A stretch of DNA of 64,000 nucleotides from Bacteroidales bacterium (GTDB lineage Bacteria; Bacteroidota; Bacteroidia; Bacteroidales; UBA932), in NCBI GenBank assembly GCA_017962375.1, contig JAGCVJ010000011.1, positions 124,001 to 188,000 on the forward strand. Direction: 5' to 3'. Made by a program: the position numbers and the translations under genes. Of this stretch, positions 50,050 through 60,747 are shown one piece after another. Position 1 is the stretch's first letter. Every line of letters starts with the position of its first letter. The notes beneath the pieces are model-generated. The model saw only the letters and a list, made by a program, of their open reading frames with translations. It searched no databases and was not told the DNA's origin.

Positions 50050-51483
50050 TTATCCGTTATTCTGCTGGTTATTCATCTGCTCCTGCATTTTCTTGAATTC
50101 CTGGAACTGCTTCCACTGCTCGAATTCTTTCTGCTGCTCAGGTGTCATCTGAGGCTGCTGAGGCTGTGAATTCTGCTGCGGAGCCTGCTGCTGTGGCTGT
50201 GGAGGCTGCTGATACTGAGGTATCTGGATTTCCGGTGCCGGAGCCGGCGTAGGGATCTGGGCCTTCTCAGCTTTTTTCTTCCTGGATCTTCTGACAAGCA
50301 GGAAGATAAGGGCTGCGGCAATTACCAGAAGCGTGATTCCGAGCACAGGACGGTATCTTATCCAGGCTATTGCGATAACAATCAAAGACCATACAAGGCC
50401 TATGATTCCGCAAACCAGCCCAAGCCCTGTTTCCACAATCTGGCCGAGGAACGGCAGAACCTTCAAAAGCGTAGGAACTATGCTTACTATGCTCCTCAGG
50501 CCGCCAATGACGATAAGAACTCCCAGGATCCTGAGCAGCCAGGTAATCAGTTTGTTGGTGGAGTGCTCGCTGTCGAACATTTCCTCCGCGGTGTTTTCTC
50601 CCATATAGAGCAGGTCCAGCTTGTAGCCGTTCTTTGCCTTGTAGTAGGTGAAGGTGTCTCCAGCAACTTTGGCAATCAGGGAAACCTTGCTCGGCATATC
50701 CTTGGTGAAGGTAATTCTAACGTCTCCCACTTCCGGCACGTTAGGATTGCGGCCGATGTACACCACATTGCCTTGAGTATGCACAATAGCTGCTGAATCC
50801 GGCACGAGGTCCAGCAGGCCGCCTCTGGACAGGAATGCGCGGGCATTGTCCCTAGCCGCCTTGTCTATCTGCTTTGAAAGGTCTTCGTCCAGAGCCACCT
50901 CCATGGGCTTCTCGTTGTGGAAAGACCCAACCTGTGAAGAATTCAGCCTGTAGGCTCCGAAAGTCACGTTCTCGGCTGCACTGGACTCGTCCTCAACAGT
51001 CTGGTACACAAAGTTCAGGGCCTGGTAGTCAGGGTCCTTGAATTCCGCTGAATTAATCGGTGAACCGCACCACTCCTTTGAATATGTATAGGTGTGTGTG
51101 GTTTCCTGCGCTCCGCCTATCTTGTCTTTCTTCTCTGTCTTTTCGTGCTCCATCCACTGGTAGTATTCCACGTTTCTGTGAAGCTTCAAGGCAACCGCTC
51201 CAAGGTTGAAAGCCCCGTCTGAAAGGGAATCAGTTGTGGTAGCCAGAGCCACCGCATGCACCAGCTGACCGTCCAGCTGAGGATCCTGAACTGCAGGATT
51301 TGCCATCTCCACAAAGTTTTTCTGCCCTTCCTTGAGCATGTCAGAGGTCTTTACCGCCCTGCCTTCGTTCCACCAAAGCAGGATGGTTCCGCCAATGAAC
51401 ATCAGGATGCCGATCAAAACGCCACCCAGTGAATTCTTTAGTCTTGTCCCGTAGCCTGTACGGGTTACTTCTGTGTAAGCCAT
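50050..51483 (-). CDS. TMEM43-family membrane protein
   Basis: A 477-aa protein with an N-terminal membrane segment (GGVLIGILMFIGGTILLWWNEGRAVKT), a large extracytoplasmic part, three to four membrane segments at about 315-400 (ITWLLRILGVLIVIGGL...) and a cytoplasmic tail very rich in Gln/Pro. NEGRAVKTSDMLKEGQ and the C-terminal helices match the TMEM43 family, known from human TMEM43 (LUMA) and scattered bacteria. The bacterial function is unknown. Confidence 0.87.
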   Translation of the reverse strand: MAYTEVTRTGYGTRLKNSLGGVLIGILMFIGGTILLWWNEGRAVKTSDMLKEGQKNFVEMANPAVQDPQLDGQLVHAVALATTTDSLSDGAFNLGAVALKLHRNVEYYQWMEHEKTEKKDKIGGAQETTHTYTYSKEWCGSPINSAEFKDPDYQALNFVYQTVEDESSAAENVTFGAYRLNSSQVGSFHNEKPMEVALDEDLSKQIDKAARDNARAFLSRGGLLDLVPDSAAIVHTQGNVVYIGRNPNVPEVGDVRITFTKDMPSKVSLIAKVAGDTFTYYKAKNGYKLDLLYMGENTAEEMFDSEHSTNKLITWLLRILGVLIVIGGLRSIVSIVPTLLKVLPFLGQIVETGLGLVCGIIGLVWSLIVIAIAWIRYRPVLGITLLVIAAALIFLLVRRSRKKKAEKAQIPTPAPAPEIQIPQYQQPPQPQQQAPQQNSQPQQPQMTPEQQKEFEQWKQFQEFKKMQEQMNNQQNNG

Positions 51484-51561
51484 TTCAGTTTAAAGATTAT
51501 TGGTTTTTATAATTTGTTGCAGTTTTATTCAAGTTCAAATTTAATTAAAAAATCATAAAGA

Positions 51562-51592
51562 TTTTTATTCTCCTGTTTTTGTTTTAAATTTG
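51562..51592 (+). promoter_or_regulatory. Promoter of the ATP synthase operon
   Basis: TAAATTTG (51585-51592) is an exact -7 box, with TTTT (51562-51565) 19 bases upstream in place of TTTG. The leader before atpD would be about 50 bases. Confidence 0.5.
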
Positions 51593-51595
51593 TAG

Positions 51596-53167
<1,572 letters not shown>

Positions 53168-53172
53168 AGATT

Positions 53173-53418
53173 ATGGAATATCTGCATCTGAACATAATCT
53201 CTCCGCAGGAGAGCCTGTTCAAGGGAGAAGTTTCCGAAGTTACTCTCCCCGGAAGCGTGGCTCCGTTTACCATTCTGCCGCATCACGCTCCTATAATCTC
53301 TTCCCTGGAGAAGGGAGCCATTTCCTTTGTTGTGAAGGGGGGCGGATCTCAGAGCGTGGAGATAGACGGCGGCTTTGTGGAAATGAGCAACGGGAATGTG
53401 ACAGTATGCATTTGCTGA
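53173..53418 (+). CDS. atpC: F1Fo ATP synthase epsilon subunit, short form
   Basis: An 81-aa protein with only the N-terminal beta-sandwich (LNIISPQESLFKGEVSEVTLPGS, ILPHHAPIISSLEKG, EIDGGFVEMSNGNVTV). The C-terminal two-helix domain that inhibits ATP hydrolysis in other bacteria is absent, as is usual in Bacteroidota. It starts 5 bases after atpD. Confidence 0.95.
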   Translation: MEYLHLNIISPQESLFKGEVSEVTLPGSVAPFTILPHHAPIISSLEKGAISFVVKGGGSQSVEIDGGFVEMSNGNVTVCIC

Positions 53419-53419
53419 T

Positions 53420-53800
53420 ATGGAACTGGGAATAAGGAAATACACGATTGGAATCTTCATCTGCCTGGCCGTTGTGGCGGCTCTGGCCATGGGTGCCGCA
53501 TACCTGTGGTTCCCGGAGGCTTTGTCGTGGAAAATTCCTGTTCTGGCAATTGTGTTCTTTGCGGTTAGTGTATTCGGAATACTTATGCTCGCGCGATATG
53601 CAAAGAAAGGAGACAGGACGCTGGTTTCCGGCTATATGGCGGTAAAGGGCGTCAGGATGCTCATCCTGGTGGGAGTGCTTCTGGTGTTTTTCCTCATAGA
53701 CAGGGCCTCCGTAAAGTGGGTGACAGCAGCCTTCATCCTTTTCTATATCGCGATGCTGGTGTTTGACACGGTTTATTTTTCAAAGAAATTCAAGAAATGA
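53420..53800 (+). CDS. AtpI-position membrane protein
   Basis: A 126-aa protein with four membrane segments (IGIFICLAVVAALAMGAAYLWF, IPVLAIVFFAVSVFGILML, MLILVGVLLVFFLID, VTAAFILFYIAMLVFDTVYF). No sequence motif is recognised, but size, topology and place between atpC and atpB fit an AtpI-like assembly or ion-supply factor for the c-ring. Its stop overlaps the atpB start by 4 bases. Confidence 0.75.
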   Translation: MELGIRKYTIGIFICLAVVAALAMGAAYLWFPEALSWKIPVLAIVFFAVSVFGILMLARYAKKGDRTLVSGYMAVKGVRMLILVGVLLVFFLIDRASVKWVTAAFILFYIAMLVFDTVYFSKKFKK

Positions 53801-54918
53801 TGCGCAGGGGCTTGATCATAATCGCGATGCTTGTGGCGGGATGTGTTTTCTTCCCGACACGCAGCTTTGCATCTCCTTCCGAGGAGGGCGGCGAGATCAA
53901 CGTTCAGCACATCATCTTCGAGCACATGCTGGACTCCTACTCCTGGCACATAACCAAGGTGGGGGAGAAGGATGTGGTCATATACCTTCCGGTAATACTC
54001 TACAGCAAGACAACCGGCTGGCATTTCTTCTCGTCCAGAAGGCTCCACGAGAACGGAGGCAGCTACGAGGGCTTCTACCCGGCTCCGGAGGACGGGCCTC
54101 ACGCCTACAAGCTGATGGAGAAGATGCCCGACGGCTCCATGGTCAGGCCTATAGACCTGAGCCTTACCAAGATGAGCCTGGCTCTGCTGATTAACGGAGC
54201 CATACTGCTTCTGCTGTTCCTTCCGGCGGCCAGATGGCACAAGAAGCATCGCGGAGACGCCAATGCAGTGCCTACAAAATACGTGAGTTTTGTGGAAATG
54301 CTCGTGGATATGGTGGAAGACGGAATCATCAAGCCTTGCATCGGCGAGAACTACAGGAAGTTCTCCCCGTATCTGCTGACGGCCTTCTTCTTCATCTTCA
54401 CCTGCAACCTTATGAGCCTACTCCCGATATTCCCTGGCGGAGTGGGGGTTACGGCAAATATCTCCATTACAATGTTCCTGGCCCTTTGCACCTTCATAGC
54501 GGTGAACGTTTTCGGTTCCAGGGAGTACTGGAGAGAAATCCTCTGGCCGGATGTGCCTACCTGGCTGAAGGCTCCGGTTCCGCTGATGCCGTTCATTGAG
54601 CTGATAGGCATCTTCACCAAGCCTATAGCCCTTATGATAAGGCTCTTTGCCAACATGCTGGGCGGACACATGGCTATGCTGGTGCTCACCGTTCTGATTT
54701 TCATAGGCTTTAGCGCAAGCACGGTTATGGGCAGCTCGATGACTGTCCTGAGCGTGCTTTTCAACATATTCATGTATGCTCTGGAACTTCTGGTGGCCTA
54801 CATCCAGGCATACGTTTTCACCCTTCTGAGCGCGGTGTTCATTGGCTCCGCCCAGATTTACCACCACAAGAAACCTAAAGAGGAAAGCATAACAAATACA
54901 GATAATACAAACAATTAA
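53797..54918 (+). CDS. atpB: F1Fo ATP synthase subunit a
   Basis: A 373-aa membrane protein. An N-terminal signal-like segment and a periplasmic extension of about 110 residues precede the conserved helices; the key motif is PLMPFIELIGIFTKPIALMIRLFANMLGGHMAM with the essential Arg in MIRLFANM. The extension is common in Bacteroidota. It forms the proton path with the c-ring. Confidence 0.97.
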   Translation: MMRRGLIIIAMLVAGCVFFPTRSFASPSEEGGEINVQHIIFEHMLDSYSWHITKVGEKDVVIYLPVILYSKTTGWHFFSSRRLHENGGSYEGFYPAPEDGPHAYKLMEKMPDGSMVRPIDLSLTKMSLALLINGAILLLLFLPAARWHKKHRGDANAVPTKYVSFVEMLVDMVEDGIIKPCIGENYRKFSPYLLTAFFFIFTCNLMSLLPIFPGGVGVTANISITMFLALCTFIAVNVFGSREYWREILWPDVPTWLKAPVPLMPFIELIGIFTKPIALMIRLFANMLGGHMAMLVLTVLIFIGFSASTVMGSSMTVLSVLFNIFMYALELLVAYIQAYVFTLLSAVFIGSAQIYHHKKPKEESITNTDNTNN

Positions 54919-54930
54919 AAGCAATAGATT

Positions 54931-55200
54931 ATGTTAACAATTCTTTCAGTAATCCTCGAGTACACGATGGCGCTGGCAGTCAGCAAGGCAGCAGCTGCAA
55001 TCGGAGCAGGAATCGTTGTAATTGGTGCCGGACTGGGCATCAGCCGTATCGGATCCAACGCTATGGACGCTATCGCCCGCCAGCCTCAGGCAGCAGGTGA
55101 CATCCGCAGCGGCATGATCCTTTCCGCAGCTCTGATCGAGGGCGTTGCCCTTATCGCAGTAATCGTCTGCATGCTTTCATACTTCGTGCAGCAGGGATAA
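54931..55200 (+). CDS. atpE: F1Fo ATP synthase subunit c
   Basis: An 89-aa two-helix protein: GAGIVVIGAGLGISRIG, the polar loop ARQPQAAGDIRSG, and the ion-binding Glu in SAALIEGVALIAVIV. The Glu is followed by Gly-Val rather than Ser/Thr, and helix 1 lacks the Gln of sodium-binding rings, so proton coupling is expected. Confidence 0.97.
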   Translation: MLTILSVILEYTMALAVSKAAAAIGAGIVVIGAGLGISRIGSNAMDAIARQPQAAGDIRSGMILSAALIEGVALIAVIVCMLSYFVQQG

Positions 55201-55225
55201 TAAAAGTTTAAAGAAACAATAAGTT

Positions 55226-55747
55226 ATGTCATTACTTGTTCCCGACAGCGGATTGTTGTTCTGGATGCTGATATCTTTCGGCGTGGTGTTCTTCATCCTC
55301 GCCAAGTTCGCGTTCCCGATGATAACCAAGTCTGTCGAGGAGAGAAAGACTTACGTAGAAACCTCTTTGAACGACGCCAAGCAGGCCAAGGAGACTCTTG
55401 CCAGAGTGGAAGACGACACCAAGGCCCTCATCGCCGAGGCAAACAAGGAGCAGGGCAGGGTGCTCAACGAAGCGGCCGAGCAGCGTGAGAAGATAATCAC
55501 CGCTGCAAAAGACGAGGCTACCGCTGAGGCCCGCAAGACTCTTGACGATGCCAGGGCGCAGATCCAGAAGGAAAAAGACGAGGCGATGCTGTCCGTAAGG
55601 AGAGAGATGGCCTCTCTTTCCTGCGACATCGCAGAGAAAGTCCTGAAGGAGAAGCTCTCCGACAAGGACACCCAGATGGCGCTGATTGACAAGATGCTTG
55701 AAGAGGTTGTAAAAGACGGCTCTCTGCAGCAAAGCAGACTGTCGTAA
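55226..55747 (+). CDS. atpF: F1Fo ATP synthase subunit b
   Basis: A 173-aa protein with one N-terminal membrane helix (LLFWMLISFGVVFFILAKFAFP) and a long charged coiled coil forming the peripheral stalk. It lies 25 bases after atpE. Confidence 0.96.
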   Translation: MSLLVPDSGLLFWMLISFGVVFFILAKFAFPMITKSVEERKTYVETSLNDAKQAKETLARVEDDTKALIAEANKEQGRVLNEAAEQREKIITAAKDEATAEARKTLDDARAQIQKEKDEAMLSVRREMASLSCDIAEKVLKEKLSDKDTQMALIDKMLEEVVKDGSLQQSRLS

Positions 55748-55759
55748 ACAGTGTTTGAT

Positions 55760-56320
55760 ATGGATGTAGGAGTATTGGCTGTAAGATATGCGCGGGCTTT
55801 GCTTGACTATGCCCGCAGCCGCGGCGTGGCTGAAGATGTCTATCATCTGTCGGCCGCTCTTCTGGCATGTTTTGCAGACCATCCTTCGCTTTCCAGGACA
55901 CTGGAAGACCCTCTTCTCTCCCGGCAGGAAAAACTTGAGCTGCTGTCTTCGGCCACTCCGGCAACCGGAGACGCGAAAGAAGTGATGGAGCGTTACTATT
56001 CCCTTGTGACCGAAAAGCGCAGGGAATCTTATCTGCCTTCCTCGCTTCGCAGCTACATGGAACTTTACCGCCAGAGCGAGGGTATAGTGGTGGTCAAGAT
56101 CACCACCGCAGTTCCTCTTGAAAAAGAAATGGAGGAAAAAATCCTTTCCAAGGTTTCTGCAGCGCTTGGAAAGAAGATTGAGCTTCAGAAGATTGTGGAT
56201 CCGCAGATTGAGGGCGGTTTCATCTTCGACATAGACGACTGCAGATTAGATGCAAGCGTGGCTGCGCGCATCCGCAAGATACGCCGCCAGCTGCTGGACA
56301 AGAACAGAAGAATAGTGTAA
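55760..56320 (+). CDS. atpH: F1Fo ATP synthase delta subunit
   Basis: A 186-aa protein from [18 protein letters not shown]; the ATG at 55751 would add three residues. The C-terminal part has the family pattern [47 protein letters not shown]. It joins the stalk to the F1 head. Confidence 0.94.
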   Translation: MDVGVLAVRYARALLDYARSRGVAEDVYHLSAALLACFADHPSLSRTLEDPLLSRQEKLELLSSATPATGDAKEVMERYYSLVTEKRRESYLPSSLRSYMELYRQSEGIVVVKITTAVPLEKEMEEKILSKVSAALGKKIELQKIVDPQIEGGFIFDIDDCRLDASVAARIRKIRRQLLDKNRRIV

Positions 56321-56321
56321 T

Positions 56322-57908
56322 ATGGCATTGAACATCAAAGCAAGTGAAGTTTCCGATGTGCTGCGCAGGCAGCTGGAAGGAATCCAGGACAAAATGGCTC
56401 TGGACGAGGTAGGAACTGTGCTTCAGGTCAGCGACGGAGTTGTCAGGATCTACGGTCTGAGAAACGCCGAGGCTAATGAGCTTCTGGAGTTCGAGAACGG
56501 CGAGATGGCCGTTGTGATGAACCTGGAGGAAGACAACGTGGGAGCTGTGCTCCTGGGCCCTACAGACGACATCAAGGAAGGATTCACCGTACGCAGGACA
56601 AAGCGAATAGCGTCTATCAGGGTGGGCGAGAGCATGCTCGGCAGAGTTATCAACCCTCTGGGCCAGCCGCTGGACGGAAAAGGCGAAGTAGAAGGAGAAC
56701 TCTTCGAGATGCCTCTGGAGAGAAAGGCGCCGGGAGTTGTGTTCCGCCAGCCGGTTAACCAGCCGCTCCAGACCGGAATAAAGGCTATAGACTCCATGAT
56801 TCCTATTGGAAGAGGCCAGAGAGAGCTCATCATCGGCGACCGCCAGACCGGAAAGACCGCCATTGCCATAGACACCATCATCAACCAGAAGAACGCCATG
56901 AGAAAGGGCAGGCCGGTTTACTGCATCTACGTGGCAGTGGGTCAGAAAGGTTCCACCGTGGCATCTCTGGTAGAGACGCTCAGGGCAAGCGGCGCGATGG
57001 ACTACACTATCGTGGTTTGCGCCACGGCTGCCGATCCTGCCGCCCTCCAGTACTTTGCCCCGTTTGCAGGAGCTGCTATTGGAGAGTATTTCAGAGATAC
57101 CGGAAGAGATGCCCTCGTGGTATATGACGACCTCTCCAAGCAGGCGGTTTCCTACCGTGAGGTTTCCCTGATTCTCCGCAGGCCTTCCGGACGTGAGGCT
57201 TACCCGGGTGACATCTTCTACCTGCACTCCAGGCTTCTGGAGAGAGCAGCCAAGATCATAGACCAGCAGGAGATGGCAGAGCAGATGAACGACCTGCCTG
57301 CATCGCTGAAGGGAAAAGTGAAGGGAGGAGGCTCCCTTACGGCTCTTCCTATAATCGAGACTCAGGAGGGAGACGTTTCCGCCTACATTCCTACAAACGT
57401 GATTTCCATTACCGACGGCCAGATCTTCCTGGATACCGACCTGTTCAACCAGGGCAACCGCCCGGCCATCAACGTGGGTATTTCCGTTTCCCGTGTGGGA
57501 GGAAACGCCCAGATCAAGCCTATGAAGAAGGTGGCCGGTACGCTGAAGATAGACCAGGCCCAGTATCAGGAGCTTGAGGCGTTCACCAAGTTCGGCGGCG
57601 AGATGGACAAGGTTACCGCAATGACCATAGACAAGGGAAGGAAGAACACCCGCCTTCTGATTCAGCCACAGTATTCACCGATGGCTGTGGAGGAGCAGAT
57701 TGCCATCCTTTACTGCGGAACCCACGGCCTGTTCAAGGACATAGACATCTCAAAGGTTCAGGATTTCGAGAAGGCCTTCCTCAACTCGCTCAGGCTCAAC
57801 CATCAGGAAGACGTGCTCAATCGCCTTGCAAACGGCGAGTTCAACGAAGACATCACCTCCAAGATTGAGAAGACCGCCAAGATGACTCTCAACCAGTTCA
57901 TCGCTTAA
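56322..57908 (+). CDS. atpA: F1Fo ATP synthase alpha subunit
   Basis: A 528-aa protein with the P-loop [27 protein letters not shown] and the C-terminal helical domain. It starts 1 base after the atpH stop. All features are canonical. Confidence 0.98.
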   Translation: MALNIKASEVSDVLRRQLEGIQDKMALDEVGTVLQVSDGVVRIYGLRNAEANELLEFENGEMAVVMNLEEDNVGAVLLGPTDDIKEGFTVRRTKRIASIRVGESMLGRVINPLGQPLDGKGEVEGELFEMPLERKAPGVVFRQPVNQPLQTGIKAIDSMIPIGRGQRELIIGDRQTGKTAIAIDTIINQKNAMRKGRPVYCIYVAVGQKGSTVASLVETLRASGAMDYTIVVCATAADPAALQYFAPFAGAAIGEYFRDTGRDALVVYDDLSKQAVSYREVSLILRRPSGREAYPGDIFYLHSRLLERAAKIIDQQEMAEQMNDLPASLKGKVKGGGSLTALPIIETQEGDVSAYIPTNVISITDGQIFLDTDLFNQGNRPAINVGISVSRVGGNAQIKPMKKVAGTLKIDQAQYQELEAFTKFGGEMDKVTAMTIDKGRKNTRLLIQPQYSPMAVEEQIAILYCGTHGLFKDIDISKVQDFEKAFLNSLRLNHQEDVLNRLANGEFNEDITSKIEKTAKMTLNQFIA

Positions 57909-57919
57909 AGCAACAGTTT

Positions 57920-58816
57920 ATGGCATCGCTGAAGGAGATAAAATCGAGAATAGGATCAGTCCAGGGAACCAGGAAGGTCACCTCTGCAATGAAGATGGTG
58001 TCTGCCGCCAAGCTCCACAAGGCCCAGAGCATGATCAACGCCATGCTCCCTTACCAGAGGAGCCTGGACAGCATAGTTTCCAACTTCCTTTCCGGCGAGA
58101 CTCCTTTTACCTCTCCTTACATTCTCGGCGAAGGCCAGGCTCCGGACCTGAAAAAGAGAACCGCCATAATAGTTTTCTCTTCCAACTCGTCTCTTTGCGG
58201 AGCCTTCAACTACAACGTAATCAGGGAGTTCGCTTCTCTGGTGCTGAACCTCAGGACAGAAGGCGTTCCTGAAACCATGATAGATGTCTATGCCGTGGGA
58301 AAGAAGGTGGAAGATGCTGTAAAGAAGATGGGATTCAGCCCTGAATCTTACCAGAGCCTGGCCTCCAAGCCAGACTACAAGAGCGTTTTCGCCCTGGCGG
58401 ACAGCATACTGGACAAATATTCCAAAGGAGAAGTTTCAAGAGTATATGTCATTTATCAGCACTTCAAGTCTCCGGCTGTTCAGAAAGTGCAGAGGGAGCT
58501 TTATCTGCCTCTGGAAATATCGGAGTACAAGAAGGAGCAGAAGGCCACTGCCGAAGGCTGGCTGAACAACTACATCGTTGAACCTTCTGTTGCCTATGTG
58601 ATTGAATCTCTGATGCCTCAGGTTCTCAAGCAGAAGCTCTACACCTGCCTTGCCGATTCCTACGCCAGCGAGCATGCTGCCAGAACCATTGCCATGCAGG
58701 TTGCAACCGACAATGCGGAAGACCTGATCCAGGAACTCACCGTTCTTTACAACAAGAGCCGCCAGCAGGCTATCACCGCCGAGCTTCTTGACATCGTTGC
58801 CGGAAGTACCCAGTAA
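57920..58816 (+). CDS. atpG: F1Fo ATP synthase gamma subunit
   Basis: A 298-aa rotor subunit with the conserved N-terminal helix (LKEIKSRIGSVQGTRKVTSAMKMVSAAKLHKAQ), the Rossmann-like middle and the C-terminal helix (SEHAARTIAMQVATDNAEDLIQELTVLYNKSRQQAITAELLDIVAG). Last gene of the operon, ending base to base with the convergent hydrolase gene. Confidence 0.97.
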   Translation: MASLKEIKSRIGSVQGTRKVTSAMKMVSAAKLHKAQSMINAMLPYQRSLDSIVSNFLSGETPFTSPYILGEGQAPDLKKRTAIIVFSSNSSLCGAFNYNVIREFASLVLNLRTEGVPETMIDVYAVGKKVEDAVKKMGFSPESYQSLASKPDYKSVFALADSILDKYSKGEVSRVYVIYQHFKSPAVQKVQRELYLPLEISEYKKEQKATAEGWLNNYIVEPSVAYVIESLMPQVLKQKLYTCLADSYASEHAARTIAMQVATDNAEDLIQELTVLYNKSRQQAITAELLDIVAGSTQ

Positions 58817-59926
58817 TTATTGCAAGTATTGAATTTGACCTATCCGGAGGACTATGAGGTCTTTGCCGGATTCCTCTGATGCATACTGTTCATTCTTCCG
58901 AGGTTCCCACCAGTCGTGCTGGCTGAGAGCGAACTTTGAATGATGCACGGTTATATAGTGCTTTGCATCAAGATCTTGCATAACCTTGTGGAGTTCGTGA
59001 GGCATTGTATGAATCTGAGCCCAGCGGCCGCTGTACTGTCCGTTTTCTATAAAGGCCCAGTCTATATCGTATTCCTCGCCGATCTTCTTGAAATGCTTGC
59101 CGTAGCCTCCGTCTCCGCCAATGAAAACGCACTTGTCTCCGATCTGGAGAATGAAAGATGCCCAAAGAGTCTTGTTGCGCTTGAAGCTTCTTCCTGAAAA
59201 ATGCTTTGCCGGAGTGCAGATGAAAGTTACGCCGTCTTCATATCTTTCATTCCAGTCCATCTCCACCAGTTTCTCAGAGTCATATCCCCAGTATTCCAGG
59301 TGAGAGCCCACACCAAGAGGCATAACGGCTTTGTAAACCTTGTGCTTTAGTTTCCTCGCTGCCTTGTAGTCAAGATGGTCGTAATGGTCGTGAGTGATAA
59401 CCAGATAGTCTATGTTTGGAAAGTCGTCCGGCTTGTAGATGGATGTTCCCTTGAAAGGGCGGTTGATGAAAGAAACGGGAGATCCGCGGAAAAGGACGGG
59501 ATCAACCAGAATGGTCTTTCCGCCAATCACCAGAAGGTAAGATGAATGCCCGAACCATACCACAAGGTCTTTCTTTTCCTTGACTGCCTGTTCAACGGCC
59601 TCCTTGTCAAGCGGTTCCGCCTTTACCGGCTCTGTTGGCTTGAGCCCTTTCTTGCTGGAAAATATGAAGTTCCAGATTATGGAAACCATGCTCTGTTTCT
59701 TGGTTGAATCGGTGAACAGCTTTACATGTTCAAGGTTCACGAACTTCCCGCCTTTGTAGTTGGGGCTGCTCTGGCATCTTTCCAGCCTCTTTCCATGCGG
59801 AACCCTGCCTATGCTCACATAGTCTGTGAAGAACAGGGCCACGATGGCGATTATTATGAAAAGAGAAATGAGCATCCTTCTTTTGCTTTTGGCTTTTAGC
59901 TGTGCAAAATTAGTGCAATTCGTCAT
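58817..59926 (-). CDS. Metallo-beta-lactamase-fold hydrolase (NAPE-PLD-like)
   Basis: A 369-aa protein from MTNCTNFAQ: an N-terminal membrane anchor (MLISLFIIIAIVALFFTDYV), then an MBL domain with VVWFGHSSYLLVIGGKTILVDPVLF, the zinc motif THDHYDHLD, TPAKHFSGRSF, FIGGDGGYG and VHHSKFAL. The order is that of the UlaG/NAPE-PLD-like group. The natural substrate, possibly a phospholipid, is unknown. It is convergent with the atp operon. Confidence 0.9.
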   Translation of the reverse strand: MTNCTNFAQLKAKSKRRMLISLFIIIAIVALFFTDYVSIGRVPHGKRLERCQSSPNYKGGKFVNLEHVKLFTDSTKKQSMVSIIWNFIFSSKKGLKPTEPVKAEPLDKEAVEQAVKEKKDLVVWFGHSSYLLVIGGKTILVDPVLFRGSPVSFINRPFKGTSIYKPDDFPNIDYLVITHDHYDHLDYKAARKLKHKVYKAVMPLGVGSHLEYWGYDSEKLVEMDWNERYEDGVTFICTPAKHFSGRSFKRNKTLWASFILQIGDKCVFIGGDGGYGKHFKKIGEEYDIDWAFIENGQYSGRWAQIHTMPHELHKVMQDLDAKHYITVHHSKFALSQHDWWEPRKNEQYASEESGKDLIVLRIGQIQYLQ

Positions 59927-59972
59927 AAAAGAAAATTTTGATGGGAAAGTTGTGTATTTTTGACCCAATTAG

Positions 59973-59980
59973 TATATTTG
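59973..59980 (+). promoter_or_regulatory. -7 box of the NUDIX gene
   Basis: TATATTTG, an exact consensus, 40 bases before the ATG at 60021. A weak TTG element lies 20 bases upstream (59950-59952). Confidence 0.45.
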
Positions 59981-60020
59981 CGCTGCAGATGTATTGATAT
60001 CTGCTTTAAACAATTGCATT

Positions 60021-60743
60021 ATGGCACACAGCTTTTACAAATTCAGAAAAGGGGAAGTCTATGCTCACTGCTACAAACATCCTCAGGCGGCCATTACCGC
60101 AGACTGCGTTATCTTTTCGTATGACGGCAAAGATCTTCTTGTGCTATTGGTAAGGAGGGGGCAGGAGCCGTTCAAAGACTGCTGGGCTCTTCCTGGCGGC
60201 TTTGTAAGGCCGGAAGAGACAGTTGAAGAAGGCGCAAGAAGGGAGTTGCTTGAAGAAACATCGCTGACGGCCGAGTATATGGAGCAGATAAGGGTGTTTT
60301 CCAATCCTGACAGAGATCCGAGGCAGAGAGTTGTTACTGTGCCGTTCTTTGCTCTTGTGAAACATTCTCCGGTAACGGGAGGCGATGACGCTGCGGAAGC
60401 CAAGTGGTTCCCTGTAGACCAGATGCCGGATCTGGCATTTGACCACAAGGACATCTTTTTAGAAGCCAAGGAAGCTCTCAAGCGTTCCCTCTATTTCAAT
60501 CCGGTTACTTTCGATCTTCTGCCTGAAAAGTTCACCATGCCTCAGCTTCAGAGGCTCTACGAGCTGATTCTCGGCCACAAGTTTGACAGGCGCAATTTCG
60601 CCCGCAAGATGAATACTCTTGAAATTCTTGACTCTCCGGAAAGGCCTTCGGGCACACCAAGCAGAATAGCCTCCACTTTCTCGTTCAACAGAGACAAGTG
60701 GTACTACATGAAAAAGGACGGCTCAACTAACTTTGAGTTCTAG
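60021..60743 (+). CDS. NUDIX-domain protein with C-terminal winged helix (NrtR-like)
   Basis: A 240-aa protein from MAHSFYKF. The NUDIX box GGFVRPEETVEEGARRELLEET is complete. The C-terminal part (about 165-225, LLPEKFTMPQLQRLYELILGHKFDRRNFARKMNTLEIL) is the winged-helix domain of NrtR-type regulators, which bind ADP-ribose-like ligands and control NAD or sugar genes. Whether it is a hydrolase, a repressor or both cannot be told. Confidence 0.9.
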   Translation: MAHSFYKFRKGEVYAHCYKHPQAAITADCVIFSYDGKDLLVLLVRRGQEPFKDCWALPGGFVRPEETVEEGARRELLEETSLTAEYMEQIRVFSNPDRDPRQRVVTVPFFALVKHSPVTGGDDAAEAKWFPVDQMPDLAFDHKDIFLEAKEALKRSLYFNPVTFDLLPEKFTMPQLQRLYELILGHKFDRRNFARKMNTLEILDSPERPSGTPSRIASTFSFNRDKWYYMKKDGSTNFEF

Positions 60744-60747
60744 GGTT

